Shown: positions 1 to 24,978, numbered from the stretch's first letter. The stretch is DNA of 64,000 bases from Chaenocephalus aceratus (GCA_023974075.1 CM043800.1:26876952-26940951); one strand, 5' to 3'. Translations and numbers: made by a program. Notes: a model not told the origin generated them from the sequence alone.

Positions 1-576
1 TGTGGAGGAACCCCGCTAGCCTGCTGTTTTTTGTTTCCTTAAGAAATTCTCCTTTTTAAGAAAGATATGTACCGTACCTGGTGGTAAATTCTTATAGTCT
101 GTGTTTCTCTGGCTGTAACAACTAGCCTCAAACACAAAAGTCCATATTGCGTGCACACAGCAGTCACTTTTTGCTTATATGGTCCTATTATACGAGTATT
201 ATTGTCCTATTTTCCTTGCAAACTTGCAGGCATGTGATTTGAGGCTCTCGCTAACTACAATAATGATGAAGTGTTGGAAAGAAAATAGTTTAGCCTTCTT
301 CTCGCTAAGATAGTAACTGTGTTATTGACAATCCGTCTTCCTTTATTAGGGTTGCTTTGCAGCCAAGGCAGTTGTTGCCATTGCTCAAATATCAATGTAT
401 TCTGCAGGATATTGTTTAATTAAATCAGGCTTTTGCCGAAAATATTAAATGGACCAGCGATTGGCTAAAGGATCTGTAGATGGACAGCAGAGAAAGAGAA
501 AACATTCACAGACAAGCTGTAGCAACAATGGATGACTTGATCCCCAAGGCTCCTGGCCCACTTTTGTCTCACCAGC

Positions 577-578
<2 letters not shown>

Positions 579-636
<58 letters not shown>
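579..636. repeat. (CA)n microsatellite
   Basis: An uninterrupted CA dinucleotide tract of 29 units, directly visible. Confidence 0.97.
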
Positions 637-638
<2 letters not shown>

Positions 639-1066
639 CACTTTGTATTGTCTGTCAATTTGATGATCCCTCGTCGCCAGTCCTGCTTCTGAGTCTACAC
701 ACAAGAGATCCATTGAACGAGGTCAGTGAGGGACAGAGGGAAGGACACATTCCCTTCCTGCTCTTACTGATACTCATGCAAGATATCTTAATATGTGAAT
801 ACACCTACTAATTAACCTGTCGGAGACAATCACATTTTGATCAATTATGTATGACTTCCTAAATTATGCAACTTGAGTATGCATTATGCATAATTCAGTC
901 ATCTAACTTTTCCGTTAAGTACCTGTAGTCAGGAGCGAATGCCTGAAGTGGAACTTTGTGAGGCCGAAAGTGAGCGAGGAGAAAAGATTACTTCTAAAGC
1001 CCCTTTTTATTGAGTTTTCGTCCAGGTATTGACCTTGAACACCAGAGACCTGTGGGTTTTCAATAA

Positions 1067-1070
1067 TGTG

Positions 1071-1113
<43 letters not shown>

Positions 1114-1129
1114 ATGCGTGCGTGCGTGT
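1067..1129. repeat. Compound (TG)n-(CGTG)n microsatellite
   Basis: A short TG tract passes into CGTG tetranucleotide units with one CATG variant. Confidence 0.95.
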
Positions 1130-2302
1130 TATTAAGAAGAGATGGGTTGCCGATGCACAACATACACAACGAGAGATAGAAGAAGAGTGCATACACTGGA
1201 ACACAAAGAGCATAGAAAGTGAGAAGAGAGGTGACAACAGGAAGTCAGGCGGTTTGATTATCGCCACAGATGAGTCGTGTTGAGACAGGTTCGGTGACAG
1301 TAAAATGGGTAACAAGGATTTGTGATGTAATAGCCGGCTGCTGCTGTGCTCGTGTGTCTGCACGTCTGGCAGGATGATGGGTGGAAACTTGTTCAGAACT
1401 GACACCTGGCCAATGGCGAGCAGGGAACCAATCACGGTCCACTCAGGAGACACTTGGCCTCGATTACAGTAGAGTTAGTGTTTGGTTTGACAACAGCAGA
1501 GCAGGAAGATGCAGGTAACTTTCCAACACCTGCTCAAGTTAAGATGGAATACTGATGAGGCTTGGAGATCAGCTTTGATTGCATTTGCAATTCCTGTGTG
1601 TGAGACTGTGTGACACTATTAAACCATACAGTTCACACGAGTCGGTGTTGCATCAGTCCATCGCCTTGTCAAGTGTTTAGGCAACATGGCAAACCCTCAC
1701 ATCATCTCCTCTTGTCTTTCTGCTTGTTTTCTCTGATTGGTCTCTCATCTCGGTGACAACAGCACGTCTTGTGCACAGAGGCTGATGAATGCATAGTGAC
1801 ATGTTCAATCTCAAGTGTTATCGTTACTCAGCAGACTAAAACATGATAGCTAAATACAGATGAAAACAGATGAGCCGTCATTGAAATCTATGTGAGCTGT
1901 CTGAGAGGAGAACATTGCAACAATGCACAACTATGTCCAAGTCTGTGTGTGTTTATAGACATGTCGGGAGAAATCATTTAATAGGTCTTATTCCAGAAAA
2001 GATCATGTATACTGTATAATGAACGGTGGAGGTAACCTATACTTGAATACTAATACATTTCAAGTCTAAAGGCCACTATGTAAGCCTATGCTACTTTTTT
2101 AAGATATTTCAAAATAAGTGGCCCCAGTCACACTGCATTTTAAGGCTACTAATTCTTTTTTTTTTTTTAAATGATCCTTTTATATGTTTTTTTTAAGCGC
2201 TAAGTATCTGGTTATTATAGCGGTCAAATACATGTAGTTGAGTTCAAAAGTGCAATGTAGCTAAGTAGTATAGAGTAGCATAACATGGAAATACGGCTAT
2301 GT

Positions 2303-2680
2303 TGTTAGGGTTGAGCAGCGCAGGAAGGACCCAAGTGCAAACAGATGATTGTTTAACAGCAAAAAAAACTTTATTCAAGGCAACAGGATCAACAAAAAAC
2401 CAGACAGGAACTCTATCTCCCTCTAAGCACAAAAAGGAACCCACAAAACCCCAACAGAAAACAAGAACTTAAATACACACATGGCCAATCAAGACACAGC
2501 TGGGAGGGAACACACAAAGACACAGGTGAACAGAATCAGGTAATCACACAGGAGGGAAAACACAGACAGGAAACAAATACACACATGACAGACAGGGGGT
2601 GAACATCCTTCAATGAAAAACAGGAAGACGACAGTCCTAGACAATTCCAAAATAAAACATAAAATAAACAGATCCTAACA
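2303..2680 (-). mobile_element. Probable solo LTR (378 bp) with 5-bp target-site duplication
   Basis: The block starts TGTTAGG and ends CCTAACA, a 7-bp terminal inverted repeat of the TG...CA kind found at LTR ends. It is flanked on both sides by TATGT (2298-2302 and 2681-2685), a 5-bp duplication typical of Gypsy-like and retrovirus-like integrases. Inside, an AATAAAG poly(A) signal is read on the minus strand (around 2369-2375), so the likely orientation is minus. No internal retroviral coding region lies beside it, so it is a solo LTR. A DNA transposon with short inverted ends is the alternative, but hAT elements would give 8-bp duplications. Confidence 0.6.
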
Positions 2681-2685
2681 TATGT

Positions 2686-4565
2686 AGTGTAAAGTACAGA
2701 TTCCTTAAAACTATATTTAGGTACAGTGAGTATGTAAATGTAATTAGTTATTTTTCACAACTTTGAAACTGCCACCAAAAATGGCTTCTATTGAACATTG
2801 ACATCTCAAAAAGTCCAATTGTTTCCTAGAATCAGAGTTAGAAGCATGTCCTCAAGGTCAAGATCATCATCATCCAGCCACGTCTCAGCAGGAGCTGCAG
2901 AACCTCTGTATCGTGTTTCTGTATAATCCCTGTCTTTATTGCCAGTGACTATGAAATGATACATCTGTCATATAAGTGACAAAGTCAGGGAGAAGTGTGT
3001 GTGTTTGTGTGTGTGTGTAGCAGGAGTGATGACTCATACTTAATCCTCATCAGTGGAGCGGCAGCAGCGTCACACCACATGAGGTTGTGTTACTAAATTA
3101 GAGCTCAATAGCAATCAACCCCAGAGCTTGAGTGTACTTCGTCTCAGAAAGAGAGTGCATGTGTGTAGATGAAGAGAGAAGACGCAGAAGGAAGCAAGTC
3201 ACTGATACGGGTCAAGGTGATGGATGAAGGGATTAGAAGGAAACAGACAGAGAGACGACAGGAGTCATCTCCAGGTGATTGGAACGCCTCTTGTGTCGTT
3301 CTTTAATCACTGACAGCTTTTTTTACGAGACAGCTACATCACCGAGCAAAACGATGAAGCCTCCCAAGGTTACCGATCATATGCCTCCCTTTGTCTCTCT
3401 TTGTCTGTCTCTCTTTTTCATTTCAGTTCAGTTATGCTCTGTTTTTGAGGTAGATAAAGGATGAACTACTTATTACAAAGGATGAACCTGTCTGCAGAGA
3501 AGCACTTACATCATATACCACTCCTGCATATGAAAGATGCTTCCAGGAAGAATCTGCACTTCTTCTTCTTCTTGGATGATCCTCAAGTTGTTATACTCAG
3601 CGTCTGGATCAGGGAGTCTAACAAAGGGGAGACTATATTAAAAATTCAACATACAAATATATAACAGGGAATTAGAAATGAAGGGATTAAATGGACGAAA
3701 AGATGGTGCTTGTGGAAGGGGAGGGGAAAGTAGTCTCAAAGATGTTTGCACACCCAAATCTATATGAAATTATCTTTAAAAGGGGCACTCTACCTAATTA
3801 ACTAAATGAGGGTGGTTTAACATTCATGGAGAAATCTACTCGGTCGTTAAAAACTGAACTGTGTTTTTTGTTGCTCTGGAAACCTTTTCAAAATAATACG
3901 TCACCAACTAAATGATTGACACCGCTGTGTTACCCTGCATTCTTGAATAAAACATTCTCGCATGCCTCCACGGTGGACAAAGAAACTAAAATCGAGATAT
4001 GTCTATATGTATTTAAACTCTGACAGCTCGTTCATTATCATCAAAGTCTCATTGATCGAGTTGTTTACTCACTTCTTTCCCAAAGCAAGCAGTTCTGTGG
4101 ATACATTTCCCCCTTAGAAACCTATTATATCACACTGTGTACAAACTGGAGGTCTGGTTTGAAGGAGAAGGGAACAAAGGTCCAAATGACAGACATGTAT
4201 TATGGGATATGAAGGATGCAGTATCTTTGGTCCTCGACTAGATGCACAACAGGACTTAAAGTCTGTACATTTAGACCTCTGCTGCTTACATTTTCAAAAG
4301 TTTATAACCCATGCTACACACATATTCTCCTCTGGGATGATGTGTGATGTTTGTTGCTCAATTTTAAGTTACATTTTAAGTTGCGCGCAGTCATGACTCG
4401 TGAAATGTTAAATGCTTTGTTTGATATACAAGTCAGGATACAAGCACTGCTGAAATCTCATTTGTAGTTTTTGCATGGCAGCCTTGAATGTTTCCCTGAG
4501 GACAATTTCATTTGCATCTTTTATCTCTTATACCAATAAAGCAGAGCTGAACTGAATCTAGAGAT
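2686..4565. other. Non-coding sequence, no recognised feature
   Basis: No exon with credible splice sites or recognisable protein was seen. The open frames of 60-67 codons around 3279-3664 and 4202-4396 have no domain. A stretch around 4500-4555 (ending in a CAATAAAG-type motif) resembles a short retroelement 3' end but is too brief to classify. Confidence 0.5.
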
Positions 4566-6545
4566 AGCTAGATAGATAGATCTTTATTTGTCATTGTACA
4601 GGTACAACGAAATTACAATAGACTCAAGGTGCCAACACGCAACAACAAGACAATATAAAAACAACAAGACAATATAAAAACAACAAGACACTATAAAAAC
4701 AATAAAAACAATAAAAGACATGATAGGGAATATGTACATAAATAAATAATAAATAAATTAAATTGCACGATTCCCCTCGTATTGCACGGAAGGCTTATAT
4801 AACTTAAATATTAGCAGCGTTTAGTGCACCTATGGCCCTGGGAAAAAAACTGAACTTGAGTCTGTTTGTCCGGGAAGACATGGTACGGAAGCGCCTGCCT
4901 GAGCGCAGCCGTACGAAGTGCTCGTTACCCGGGTGGTGTGGGTCCTTGAGGATTTTGACTGCCTTCTTAAGGCAACGAGAGCTGTACAGTACCTCCAGGG
5001 AGGGGAGGGGGCAACCGATGATCTTCTGGGCCGAGTTGATGACCCTTTGGAGCGCACCCCTCTCTGCAGCTGTGCAGCTGAGGAACCACACGCAGATGCA
5101 GTAGGTGAGGATGCTTTCCACGGCGCAGCGGTAGAAGGACACAAGCAGATCCTGTCTGAGGTGGTAATTCCTGAGTATTCTCAGGAAGTAGAGTCTCTGC
5201 TGTGCCTTCTTGACGGTTGGTCCTCCAGGACAGGTCCTCCGCCAGGTGAACGCCCAGGAATTTAATCACTGAGACTCTCTCCACACAGCCTCCATCAATG
5301 TACAGGGGCTGCATGACGGTCTTCTTCCTCCTAAAGTCAATTTTTCAGCTTGTTCAGCTGCAGGTTGTTTACTTTGCATAACGCTAGCAGTTGCTCCACC
5401 TCTTCCATGTACGCGGTCTCGTCATCCCCTGAGATGCAGCCCACCACGGTGGTATCATCAGCGAACTTTATGATGGAGTTGCTGGTGTGGGCGGGGACGA
5501 GATCATAGGTGTAGAGGGCGTATAGTAGGGGGCTCAGCACGCAGCCCTGTGGTGATCCGGTGCTGAGACTGAGGGACGTGGAGGTGTGGGTGCCAATCCT
5601 CACTCTCTGGGGGCGATCAGACAGGAAGTCCTTAATCCATAGACACAAGGAATGGGATACTCCCAGGACTGATAGCTTGGTCACCAGTCTGTCAGGGAGG
5701 ATGGTATTAAATGCAGAGCTGAAGTCCACGAAGAGCATCCGTGCGTAGCTCCCCCTACTCTCCAGGTGAGACAGGGTAGAGTGGAGAGCTGTGGCGATGG
5801 CGTCCTCCGTGGACCTGTTGGCCCTGTAGGCAAACTGGTGGGGGTCCAGACCGGGAAGGAGGGATGAGACGATGTGGGGACAGACCACCTTCTCAAAAAC
5901 TTTAGCGGGGGTGGAGGTGAGTGCCACTGGACGGTAGTCATTTAGGCAGCCGATGTTGTTCTTTTTCGGCACCGGGATGATTGTGGATGTTTTCAGGCAG
6001 GATGGGACGATGGCCTGGGACAGGGACTGGTTGAAGATCTTGGTGAAGATCCCCGCCAGCTGGTCAGCGCAGTCTCTCAGCACCCGTCCCAAGACTCCGT
6101 CCGGCCCCGCTGCTTTCCTCGGGTTCACTGCCTTCAGTGTGCGTCTCACCTCGTGCTCCATGAGGGTGAGGCTGCTGAGGGCAGGTGGATGTAATGGTGT
6201 GGCTGCTTCCGATAGCCCTGTCTCGTAGCGGGCGTAGAAGGAGTTCAGCTCCTCCGCCAGCTGAGGGTCACCCCCGTCGGCCGAGGGGTGGCTGGGTTTG
6301 TAGTTGGTCATTTGCTGGACCCCCTGCCACACCCGCCTGGAGTCGTTGCCCCGGAAGCAGTCCTCAATCTTCCCCTTGTAGTCCATCTTGGCCCGCTTGA
6401 TCCCCCGCTTCAGGTCGGCTCTGGCAGTGCCGTACAGCTCCCTCTCACCAGTCCTGAAGGCAATGTCCCTCTCCCTGACCAGGCGCTGCACTTCTCCAGT
6501 CATCCACGGCTTCTTGTTGGGACAGAGACAGACGTAGAGGGACGA
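4566..6545 (-). mobile_element. 5'-truncated L2-like LINE, antisense
   Basis: A minus-strand reverse transcriptase is encoded at 5337-6503, with conserved blocks RKAAGPDG (finger), NDYRPVALTS, FVDFSSAFNT, GSPQGCVLSPLLY and the catalytic FADDT. A C-terminal domain follows at 4804-5142 (ESILTYCICVW, SFFPRAIGALN). The 3' end near 4566 ends in tandem TATC-type units after an AATAAAGATC motif, as in L2/CR1-group LINEs of fish. At least two frame changes (near 5337 and near 5220-5140) and a missing 5' part (no endonuclease) show a dead copy. It inserted upstream of, or within intron 1 of, hcn3, in opposite orientation. Confidence 0.85.
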
Positions 6546-7422
6546 AGGGAACCTTGGGAGGCTTTGTCAATCTGAATGTCTCGTAAAAATGTAATATTTA
6601 AGCTACATTTTTCAGGTTACGACAATCAAAGCCCTAATTCAAGTATGTCAAATAAATGCATTGATGACAACTGAATTGACCGTTTAAAAAAATATATGAA
6701 CAAAGCTTTTATTGGCAGCAGCATTTTTGTAATAAGCAGGGTTGAATACTGAATCAAATGTTTACAACTTAAGCCATTTATCTTCGCCAGTACTGAATCA
6801 TTACAGGTCACCACTGATCAATCACACAAACTTGAGTTAAAGTGAAATTTTTTATTTTTTAAATGCCCAGGTATCAAGAAATAAAGCAGTTTCATGAGCA
6901 AATGCTGACAACAGAAAACTGGAACCAGCAATTGTTTTTATTTTTTTGGTTGAGATGACTAACAGCTCTAAATCTAAAGTTTCTCAGTTAACAGTGATTT
7001 ATTGTTTGTTTGTTGATCACTATGACTCGATTCTGTGGGCTCTGGCTCCTTGCGTTGGACAATGTGGATTCCCAAGACCATTTCTTCCATTCTATCCCAT
7101 GATATGTGGGATATTGGGACATTTGAATGTCATCGCTAATTAAACTTCAGAGATAGAAATGAAAAAAGGTTTTCTAAGATATAACACATCTTTATTTTCC
7201 AACATCTCTCTGGAGCTGTTTTACCACCACCCACAATTTAATGAAACATTTCCAGCAGTCAACAGCTCCACCAGTTCCTTTGTGCATTGCATTGTGGGAG
7301 ACTTGTCACTTTCTCAATGCAGCAGAAGACAAATATCTTAAACTTACAGCAGAATATTTTACACTCAGAAAACAAACAGAAAAAGCATTAAAAGTTGACT
7401 TTCTTTCTCTCAATCTCTGTAG
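6546..7422. other. Intronic sequence upstream of the first visible hcn3 exon
   Basis: AT-rich sequence without a recognisable exon. It ends in a good polypyrimidine tract and AG at 7421-7422, the acceptor for the hcn3 exon starting at 7423. The small open frames at 6946-7341 lack any domain. Confidence 0.6.
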
Positions 7423-18565
<11,143 letters not shown>

Positions 18566-19865
18566 GACACAAAAGGCCCGCTGGTGATAAGCAGAGCCAT
18601 TGATATACAGAGTGGTGTCACCAGACATCAAATATGTCAAGTGGACAGGTACATATTTTGCATATACTCTATTGTCTTAGAACATCAGGGGTTCATGTGA
18701 CTGTCGACCCAAGCCATCGATGGAAGAGAGAAGACTTTATTGGTGATTCAAAAGGTTGGCCCAGGAAACGGTAGAGTCTGATCAAATCCATCCCAATGTA
18801 CAATACATACATATCGGTGTTAGTGATTGTTGGAGCAAGCAGGGGAGCTGAAGAGAAAATTATATGGAAGCAATAGCTGAAATAAAAAAATCTCCATTTA
18901 TTTGACAATGGAAAAAGCAATATGAGTGAAACATTTTAGGCTCCCTTAATGTGACAGGAAATGAATTTGAGAAAATAATAATCTCTCTGCTATTGATATT
19001 AATGTCCATCTTGGTGACGGTTTTAAATGCAGGCAAGAGAGCGGACACTTTCTGGTTTCCAGCTCCAACTCCCTCTTGCCTATTTTATCATCCAAATAAT
19101 AATAATGATAAGAAAATAGAGATTAAAAATCACTGTTAAGACGATGCTCAAATGAATTGGATTCAATAGGAGCAGTCCACTGGTAGTTTTGTTGTCACAA
19201 GTATGTGGTGTTTAGTTTTTGATCAAAACAAAACTTTTAAACCTACATGATTTTTCTATAATGTGTTTATTTGTTTGTGGCAGACAATCTTGCTCTGCAC
19301 CGTGGCTCACGTTATTTCTATTCCATCCTGCTCCATGAACTGTAAATACGTGCCTCTCTTTGGGTCTGTTGTAAGCTTCATCACTCTTCACCCTCTCTGT
19401 CTTTCATCTCTTCTCTGTCTCGCCGCCTTTCATCTGATTTTCACAGCCGTGGTCGCTAAATGCTTCGCTGGCTCTCACAGATTCTCTCCCGTTCTCTCGG
19501 TTTACCCAACACTTGCTCTGTGTGGCAATCAGCCTCACGTTCAAATGGCTCTTTCTTCTGTCGTCCTACAACACTTTTCAGCAACATTTTCAGTGATGTT
19601 TGATGTTTTGTGTGAGTAGCAACAAGACATTTCTGTCTTAACCCCTGATACCATGTTGCCTAGACAATATATTAAAGGACCAAATGTTTTATTTTTTATT
19701 TATTACAGCTTTAGCTTTAAAACAGAAAATAAATAGCTATTAATGCTGAATTAAAGATGATTTTGAGCGTGGTGTTTAAGGTGATGATTAGGATTACATT
19801 CTTGACAACCATAACGGTAATGATGTATATTTGGATGTAAGAATAAAGCGAATTTAGATATCACC
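18566..19865 (+). other. Probable hcn3 3' UTR
   Basis: Sequence following the stop codon up to a likely cleavage region. No gene features. The open frame at 19263-19619 has no domain and is probably chance. Confidence 0.5.
19842..19847 (+). terminator. Candidate hcn3 poly(A) signal
   Basis: AATAAA followed about 20 nt later by a GU-rich stretch (GTGTTGTGTGTGTTG), the usual arrangement of a cleavage/polyadenylation site. Confidence 0.5.
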
Positions 19866-22650
19866 GTGTTGTGTGTGTTGAGCTCTTTTGTGTTCTTGCA
19901 TGCATTTGTATCTTGTCAAGTCAATTTGCTTTTACATTAACCACAGACAGGATGTAGGCAGGGAACTTTAAACAACAGAGCAAATATTTGTATTTATATT
20001 GACTTAAATTCAACTGGAAGTTTGTTGACTTCTGCCACTGTGAGTTAGGATTTGTTGTTTGTGTAATTTGAGTGAACTCATACATTGTTTTGCATATTTC
20101 ATCCTACTTCAGATAGATTACAAGGATACTGAAAACCTCTTGAGACTCAAAGTGGACCCTTGTGACTCTGGATGGACTTTTCCTTCACCTTGGAATATTT
20201 GATACTTGAGAGGTTTGTTGAATTAACTTAATGCTGCTGTGAGATAAATAACCCCTTCACGAATGTCCTGTACCTCTCAGCAGAGGGCAGGATGGGCTTG
20301 TGAATGTGGGGAAACATATCCTTCTACTTTAGTGCAGACTAGGTCTCACTGATACACCTGCCTCTCTTCCCCCTCCTATAATTTCCTCTCTCTCACTCAA
20401 ATGTATTTTACTTCTCCTCCTTCACTAATGAACAAGAGTATTTCTAAAGCGCTTCATCAGCCCGTGTAGGCAGCGAGCAGGCGAGAATAATTGTTCACCT
20501 CTATTAGTTAAGAGGCATTAGCATGTTGGATTTACACTTGTAATTATTTGAACACTCTTCAAAAGCCTCTTCTGAGTCTCACAAAGCAGCACTAATTTGT
20601 CAGAAGAGGATGAGTGCCTCTAGCTGTAAATATTTGACAGTTTTTTCTATGCTGGTAAAGAAATTGCTGACATTTTTTAATTAAAGGACAGGAGAGAGAC
20701 TGTAAGCTGTATTTCTAAAAATAAATCTGCATTCTCACAGTGTAAAATGTGTATACTTTTGTACTGGAGGCTTCACTTGAGCAGACACTGGTTAGGGATT
20801 TAGGGCTGCTGAATGCAACGCAACCACTAGATGGCGATGGCACATTGATAATCAGATCAACTCAACAGGAAGCAGCAGCATCTTGCACTTTATATTTCTT
20901 AAGTTTATTTACAGTAACATGAGCGAACAGGAGAGAGACATTTGTTTGATGAGATATTTATTGTTAGGAGGAGAGCGCAATATGGAGCAAGGTGAGAGGG
21001 TAAATGATGGCAGACCAGCCTGGATTACCAGCCGTGAATAGAGGTGGGGGATAAACAGGACTGTAATTGCTGCCCGTCACTCTGGATCTGAAATAGACAC
21101 AGAGGGAAGTCTTTACTCTTGGCCGTGGGGGAGACAAACTAAACTGGCAGAGAGTTTCTGGGCCTAGAAGCTCACAGTTATGGGTATTTATTCCCTTAAT
21201 TATACCTTTGCATAGCAGCTGTCTGTGTACATATCCTGGAAGTTAAATCACTGGATTTACATGTTTCTAAATTCCTTGCAGGGACAGAATAAAGGGTCTT
21301 TCTGCAAGTTAGTGTAAATCAGTATTTACACATATAAATATCAAAAAGACTGTATTTTACAAAAAAGTTAGAACATTATGCAGGATATAAATTAAAATGG
21401 TGTAGGAAGAAAAGGGATAACACAATCAAAACCCGTTTTGATCAGTTTCAAGAGTCAATTAAATAAATACAAATAAATGTACAACGTACATGATAATGTT
21501 AGATGCATACAATTAAAGTTAATCCATGAAGTGAAATCTTTGAAAATTAAAGTCCCATTTAGTTGTTTTTAGAGAAATTAAAATGTAAGCCTATATAAGT
21601 TGATAGTATGATGGAAATAGGTTGTGCCAAAGAAAAAAGTTGTTATGCTTTACCCAACTTTCAAAGCAGTGTCTATCATCATGACCCCTGTAATGGGTTG
21701 GAATGTTTTGTTACCAGTTAAAAGAGTTTTGGATTTCTTCAATATAATAGTGGCCTGGAGAGATGAAAGTAACCAGCATTTCATTTCATTTGTTATGTTA
21801 ATCATCTCGTGACCCCTTTGGTCTCAACCGGGTCTCAACTCCAGGTTTGGGAAACCACTGCTTTATATAAAGCCAACATGGAAATCAGTAGCATGTATGG
21901 AATATGTGGTGCACATATAGTTTTACGTCTCTGTCTGGTAGCAAAACCACAGAACAAGCACAGATTTTAAGGTTAAGGGGGTGGTAATGGGGGGCTGAGC
22001 TCACCGCAAAAATTATATATAGACTTCCTGCACCCTCACTTCAAAACCCACCAACACACACACACTCACTCACTCACTCATGGAGGAGCTACAGTAGACG
22101 AGGATGAGATTCAAACTTTGAAAAAGCACGGTGATTCCCATACCCATAACCACTTCAAACAGTAAGTGTTCAAAGTTGACTTTTTTGCAGTGAAGTGAGG
22201 TGTTAAGTGTCTGTGCTTGAGTCTCTCTCTGGAAGAAAATGTATTATAAAATCATGTTGAGTTTTTATTTTCAGCATGAGCAAACATAAGCTACAGTAGC
22301 TATAGACATTGTTTTGTTTTGTTCTGATTCACTATAGGCCTACAAGCCATTTAAAAAGTCCCTCGACCTTTGCTGCTCCTCAAACTGGATGTGACACATC
22401 CTTTATAATAGTTTTCATTTATCATAATAAGTTCCGTTTGACTTAAATCATCTTTCAGCGTCAGCTCGGGCTCCCATTTTGAGTTATTAATGCACTTCCA
22501 TCTCTCCATTCGTGGTCACCTCCTCCAGGGTGTCTCTGATTGCTGAGTCATGAATAGGAGGAAAGGGGGCACTTAGTCTAAAATGCTTGAAAAAGCGTTG
22601 GCATTTGACATGCAGGCTTAGCTATTAGCAGATATACTTGAATGCGTTTT
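19866..22650. other. Intergenic region, no gene seen
   Basis: AT-rich intergenic DNA between hcn3 and the GC-rich island. No exon was recognised. The stretch near 20480-20640 is AT-rich with several short homeodomain-like motifs and could be regulatory, but that is only an impression. Confidence 0.5.
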
Positions 22651-22659
22651 CCCTGCACG

Positions 22660-23253
22660 CCCTTATCTACCCACCTATGGCGGTGATGATGCCCGAAGCA
22701 GAGATAGGAGGAGGAGCGGGGTCTCCAAACCGGCCCACCTCTCTCCTCCTCCGCCACCGGCTCCGCGACAGACACCGCTCCTGGCCTATCGCGTCAGAGT
22801 CGGAGCCCCCCCGTGCTCTCCCTCCCTCCCCCTCCCTCCCTCCCTGTGCCCTGCCCACCCCGGCGGTCTCTTCTCCAGCCCTGCCAGAGCCAATCCGCGA
22901 CTGGTGTGTAAGTAGGGCAAGCCGCTTCCTGGTTCTCAGAAAGAAGGAGCCTGGAGTTGGAGTAGACCAGCAGAGGCAGCACACATACAAGGGGGGGAAG
23001 CACCGCGGAGAGCCGGAGGTCTGCAGGGAAGACCCGCAACACGACAAACGCTGACCCACGAAATATTAAAAACCTCCCAGGTGTCGCACTGAGGACGACA
23101 AGAGCGGTTCCCCCGGTAGAAAAGAAAAGAGCCGTGAGGATAAAAAAGAATAAGTAGAAGAAGTCGGCAGGGTGGGACGGAATAATCCAGGAAGTGTGGA
23201 GGCCGGTCAGGTGGGAGGCGACGAGTCTGAACAGGTGACACACCGGCACTCAG
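22660..23253 (+). promoter_or_regulatory. GC-rich promoter-like island with a non-coding first exon, probably of zbtb7b
   Basis: Local GC and CpG content rise sharply against AT-rich surroundings. There is a CT-rich core (CTCCCTCCCT-type, about 22815-22845), then purine-rich sequence with GGAAG motifs that looks like 5' UTR. A splice donor CAG|GTAAAC follows at 23253/23254. The next downstream gene on this strand is zbtb7b, whose first coding exon has an acceptor just before its ATG and therefore needs a separate upstream exon. The link over 14 kb is an inference. Confidence 0.5.
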
Positions 23254-23864
23254 GTAAACTGCTTCACCTGACTGCTGTCGATTTTAAATATGTATAACAC
23301 TAATTTTAAGATAAATGTAGCCTCATGCAAGTGACAGCACCGGCAAACCCCATAGCCTCCCTCCTTCCCGGTTCTCATCAGGGTCCACGGGAGGACTATC
23401 CACGTCCACGGGTATTCGGTAACTCCCGTCGACATTAATGTATTCCCCTTTTATAAGACAGTTTGAGCACTTGGTTTTGCACATATGAAACGGAGGCTGT
23501 GTGCTTGTTGTGGTTTATGAGCAGGTGCTGCAGCTGCTGTTTAATAGGCTGTGTGTGTGTCGGCCAGGTGAGAGGCAGAGGCAGAGCAGGGTCGGCGGGT
23601 ACATTTCTGGAGACTCTGCTGCTAATTATAGCCGAGTCCCGGCTGACATCCAAAACCTAACCTGCTCTGCACGCACATCACCTGCCTCTCCACTGCCCAT
23701 GGGCATGCAGGAGATCTGTTGGTTTTTAGCCCTTGCACCTAAAGGACCTCCCTTCAGGGTCTGTTAATCATCATCATCATCATCATGGCACGCCCAGTGT
23801 TTTTATTTGAATCATGTCACTCTGCTGTCTTACAATGTGCTCAGGCTGTAATGTTAGGTTAAGG

Positions 23865-24175
<311 letters not shown>

Positions 24176-24878
24176 CCTCGCCCCCTCTGACAGACCGGCC
24201 TAACGCGCTCAACTGGCTTGGGTTTGGTTTCTCTGTCTTGGCACAGCCTGTTTGGTTAAATCTTTAGCCGTCCGTGGTAGTATTATGCCTTCTGCCCTCT
24301 AGGCTCAGGTGTTGTTGCAAAACATTTTTGTTTTCCCCCCTCACCTCCTGGTCCTCTGAGGGGCTGACAAGGCTTGAGCGTGTGAACGAACAGGAGTTTT
24401 TATGAGAAGAGAGGTCCTTTTTGTTTTCTTTGTCTCTCCCTGTTATCCCATGCCATCATGTGAGTGGAATCTAATGCTCTCCCCACATATGGAAGAAATG
24501 AATTCTTAATGCCAGCTCTGTTTGGCCTTACTTTGTCTGCAACATAATAAGACATCTGTGCTTCATCCCTGGTTTCTGCTGTCCTCACACGACCTCTGCC
24601 CTGCTCTGCTTTCTACAGGCTTGCTTCTTGTAGCTGATATCTCCTGTTTCCTCCCTGCACATCACCATCGTGTGTTTAGTCTGAATCTGCCCTTCAGACT
24701 CATTCTCCACATCATTACCTGAATCTCAAAGATGTGTTTGTATGCGTGTAGGGGGGCTACTTCACTTACCTCACTGACCATTGGAGAACTTGTTTTCCAA
24801 CAAAGTCAAAGTAGGAAGCGGTCAGTTTCTATCAGTTTTATTTCTGTTCTTTTCCCAGAACCCCCCTGCTCCACCCCA

Positions 24879-24884
<6 letters not shown>
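24176..24884. other. Non-coding sequence between two GT arrays
   Basis: No exon or recognised repeat. It probably lies in the first intron of zbtb7b. Confidence 0.5.
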
Positions 24885-24936
<52 letters not shown>

Positions 24937-24978
24937 GTGGTGTGTGGTGTGGGTGTGTGTGTGGTGTGTGTGTGTTGT

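Larger units (their letters stand above)
1..2302. other. Non-coding upstream or intronic sequence with microsatellites
   Basis: I see no convincing exon here. The longest open frames (around 480-713 and 915-1453) run through CA/TG repeats or have no recognisable composition. Simple repeats occupy 579-636 and 1067-1129. The stretch is either upstream flank or the first intron of hcn3, because the hcn3 exon that encodes the N-terminus and the residues before S1 was not found upstream of 7423. Confidence 0.6.

Noticed and set aside
1..7422. Search for hcn3 first exon
   Set aside because: No segment encodes the conserved HPYSDFR-type sequence before S1; that exon must be outside the window or missing from the assembly.
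19263..19619. 118-codon plus-strand frame after hcn3
   Set aside because: Hydrophobic, Cys/Ser-rich composition, no domain, lies in the likely hcn3 3' UTR.
22638..23249. Open frames of 130-150 codons in the GC-rich island
   Set aside because: Arg/Pro/Ser-rich readings in several frames are expected from GC-rich non-coding DNA; none has a domain.
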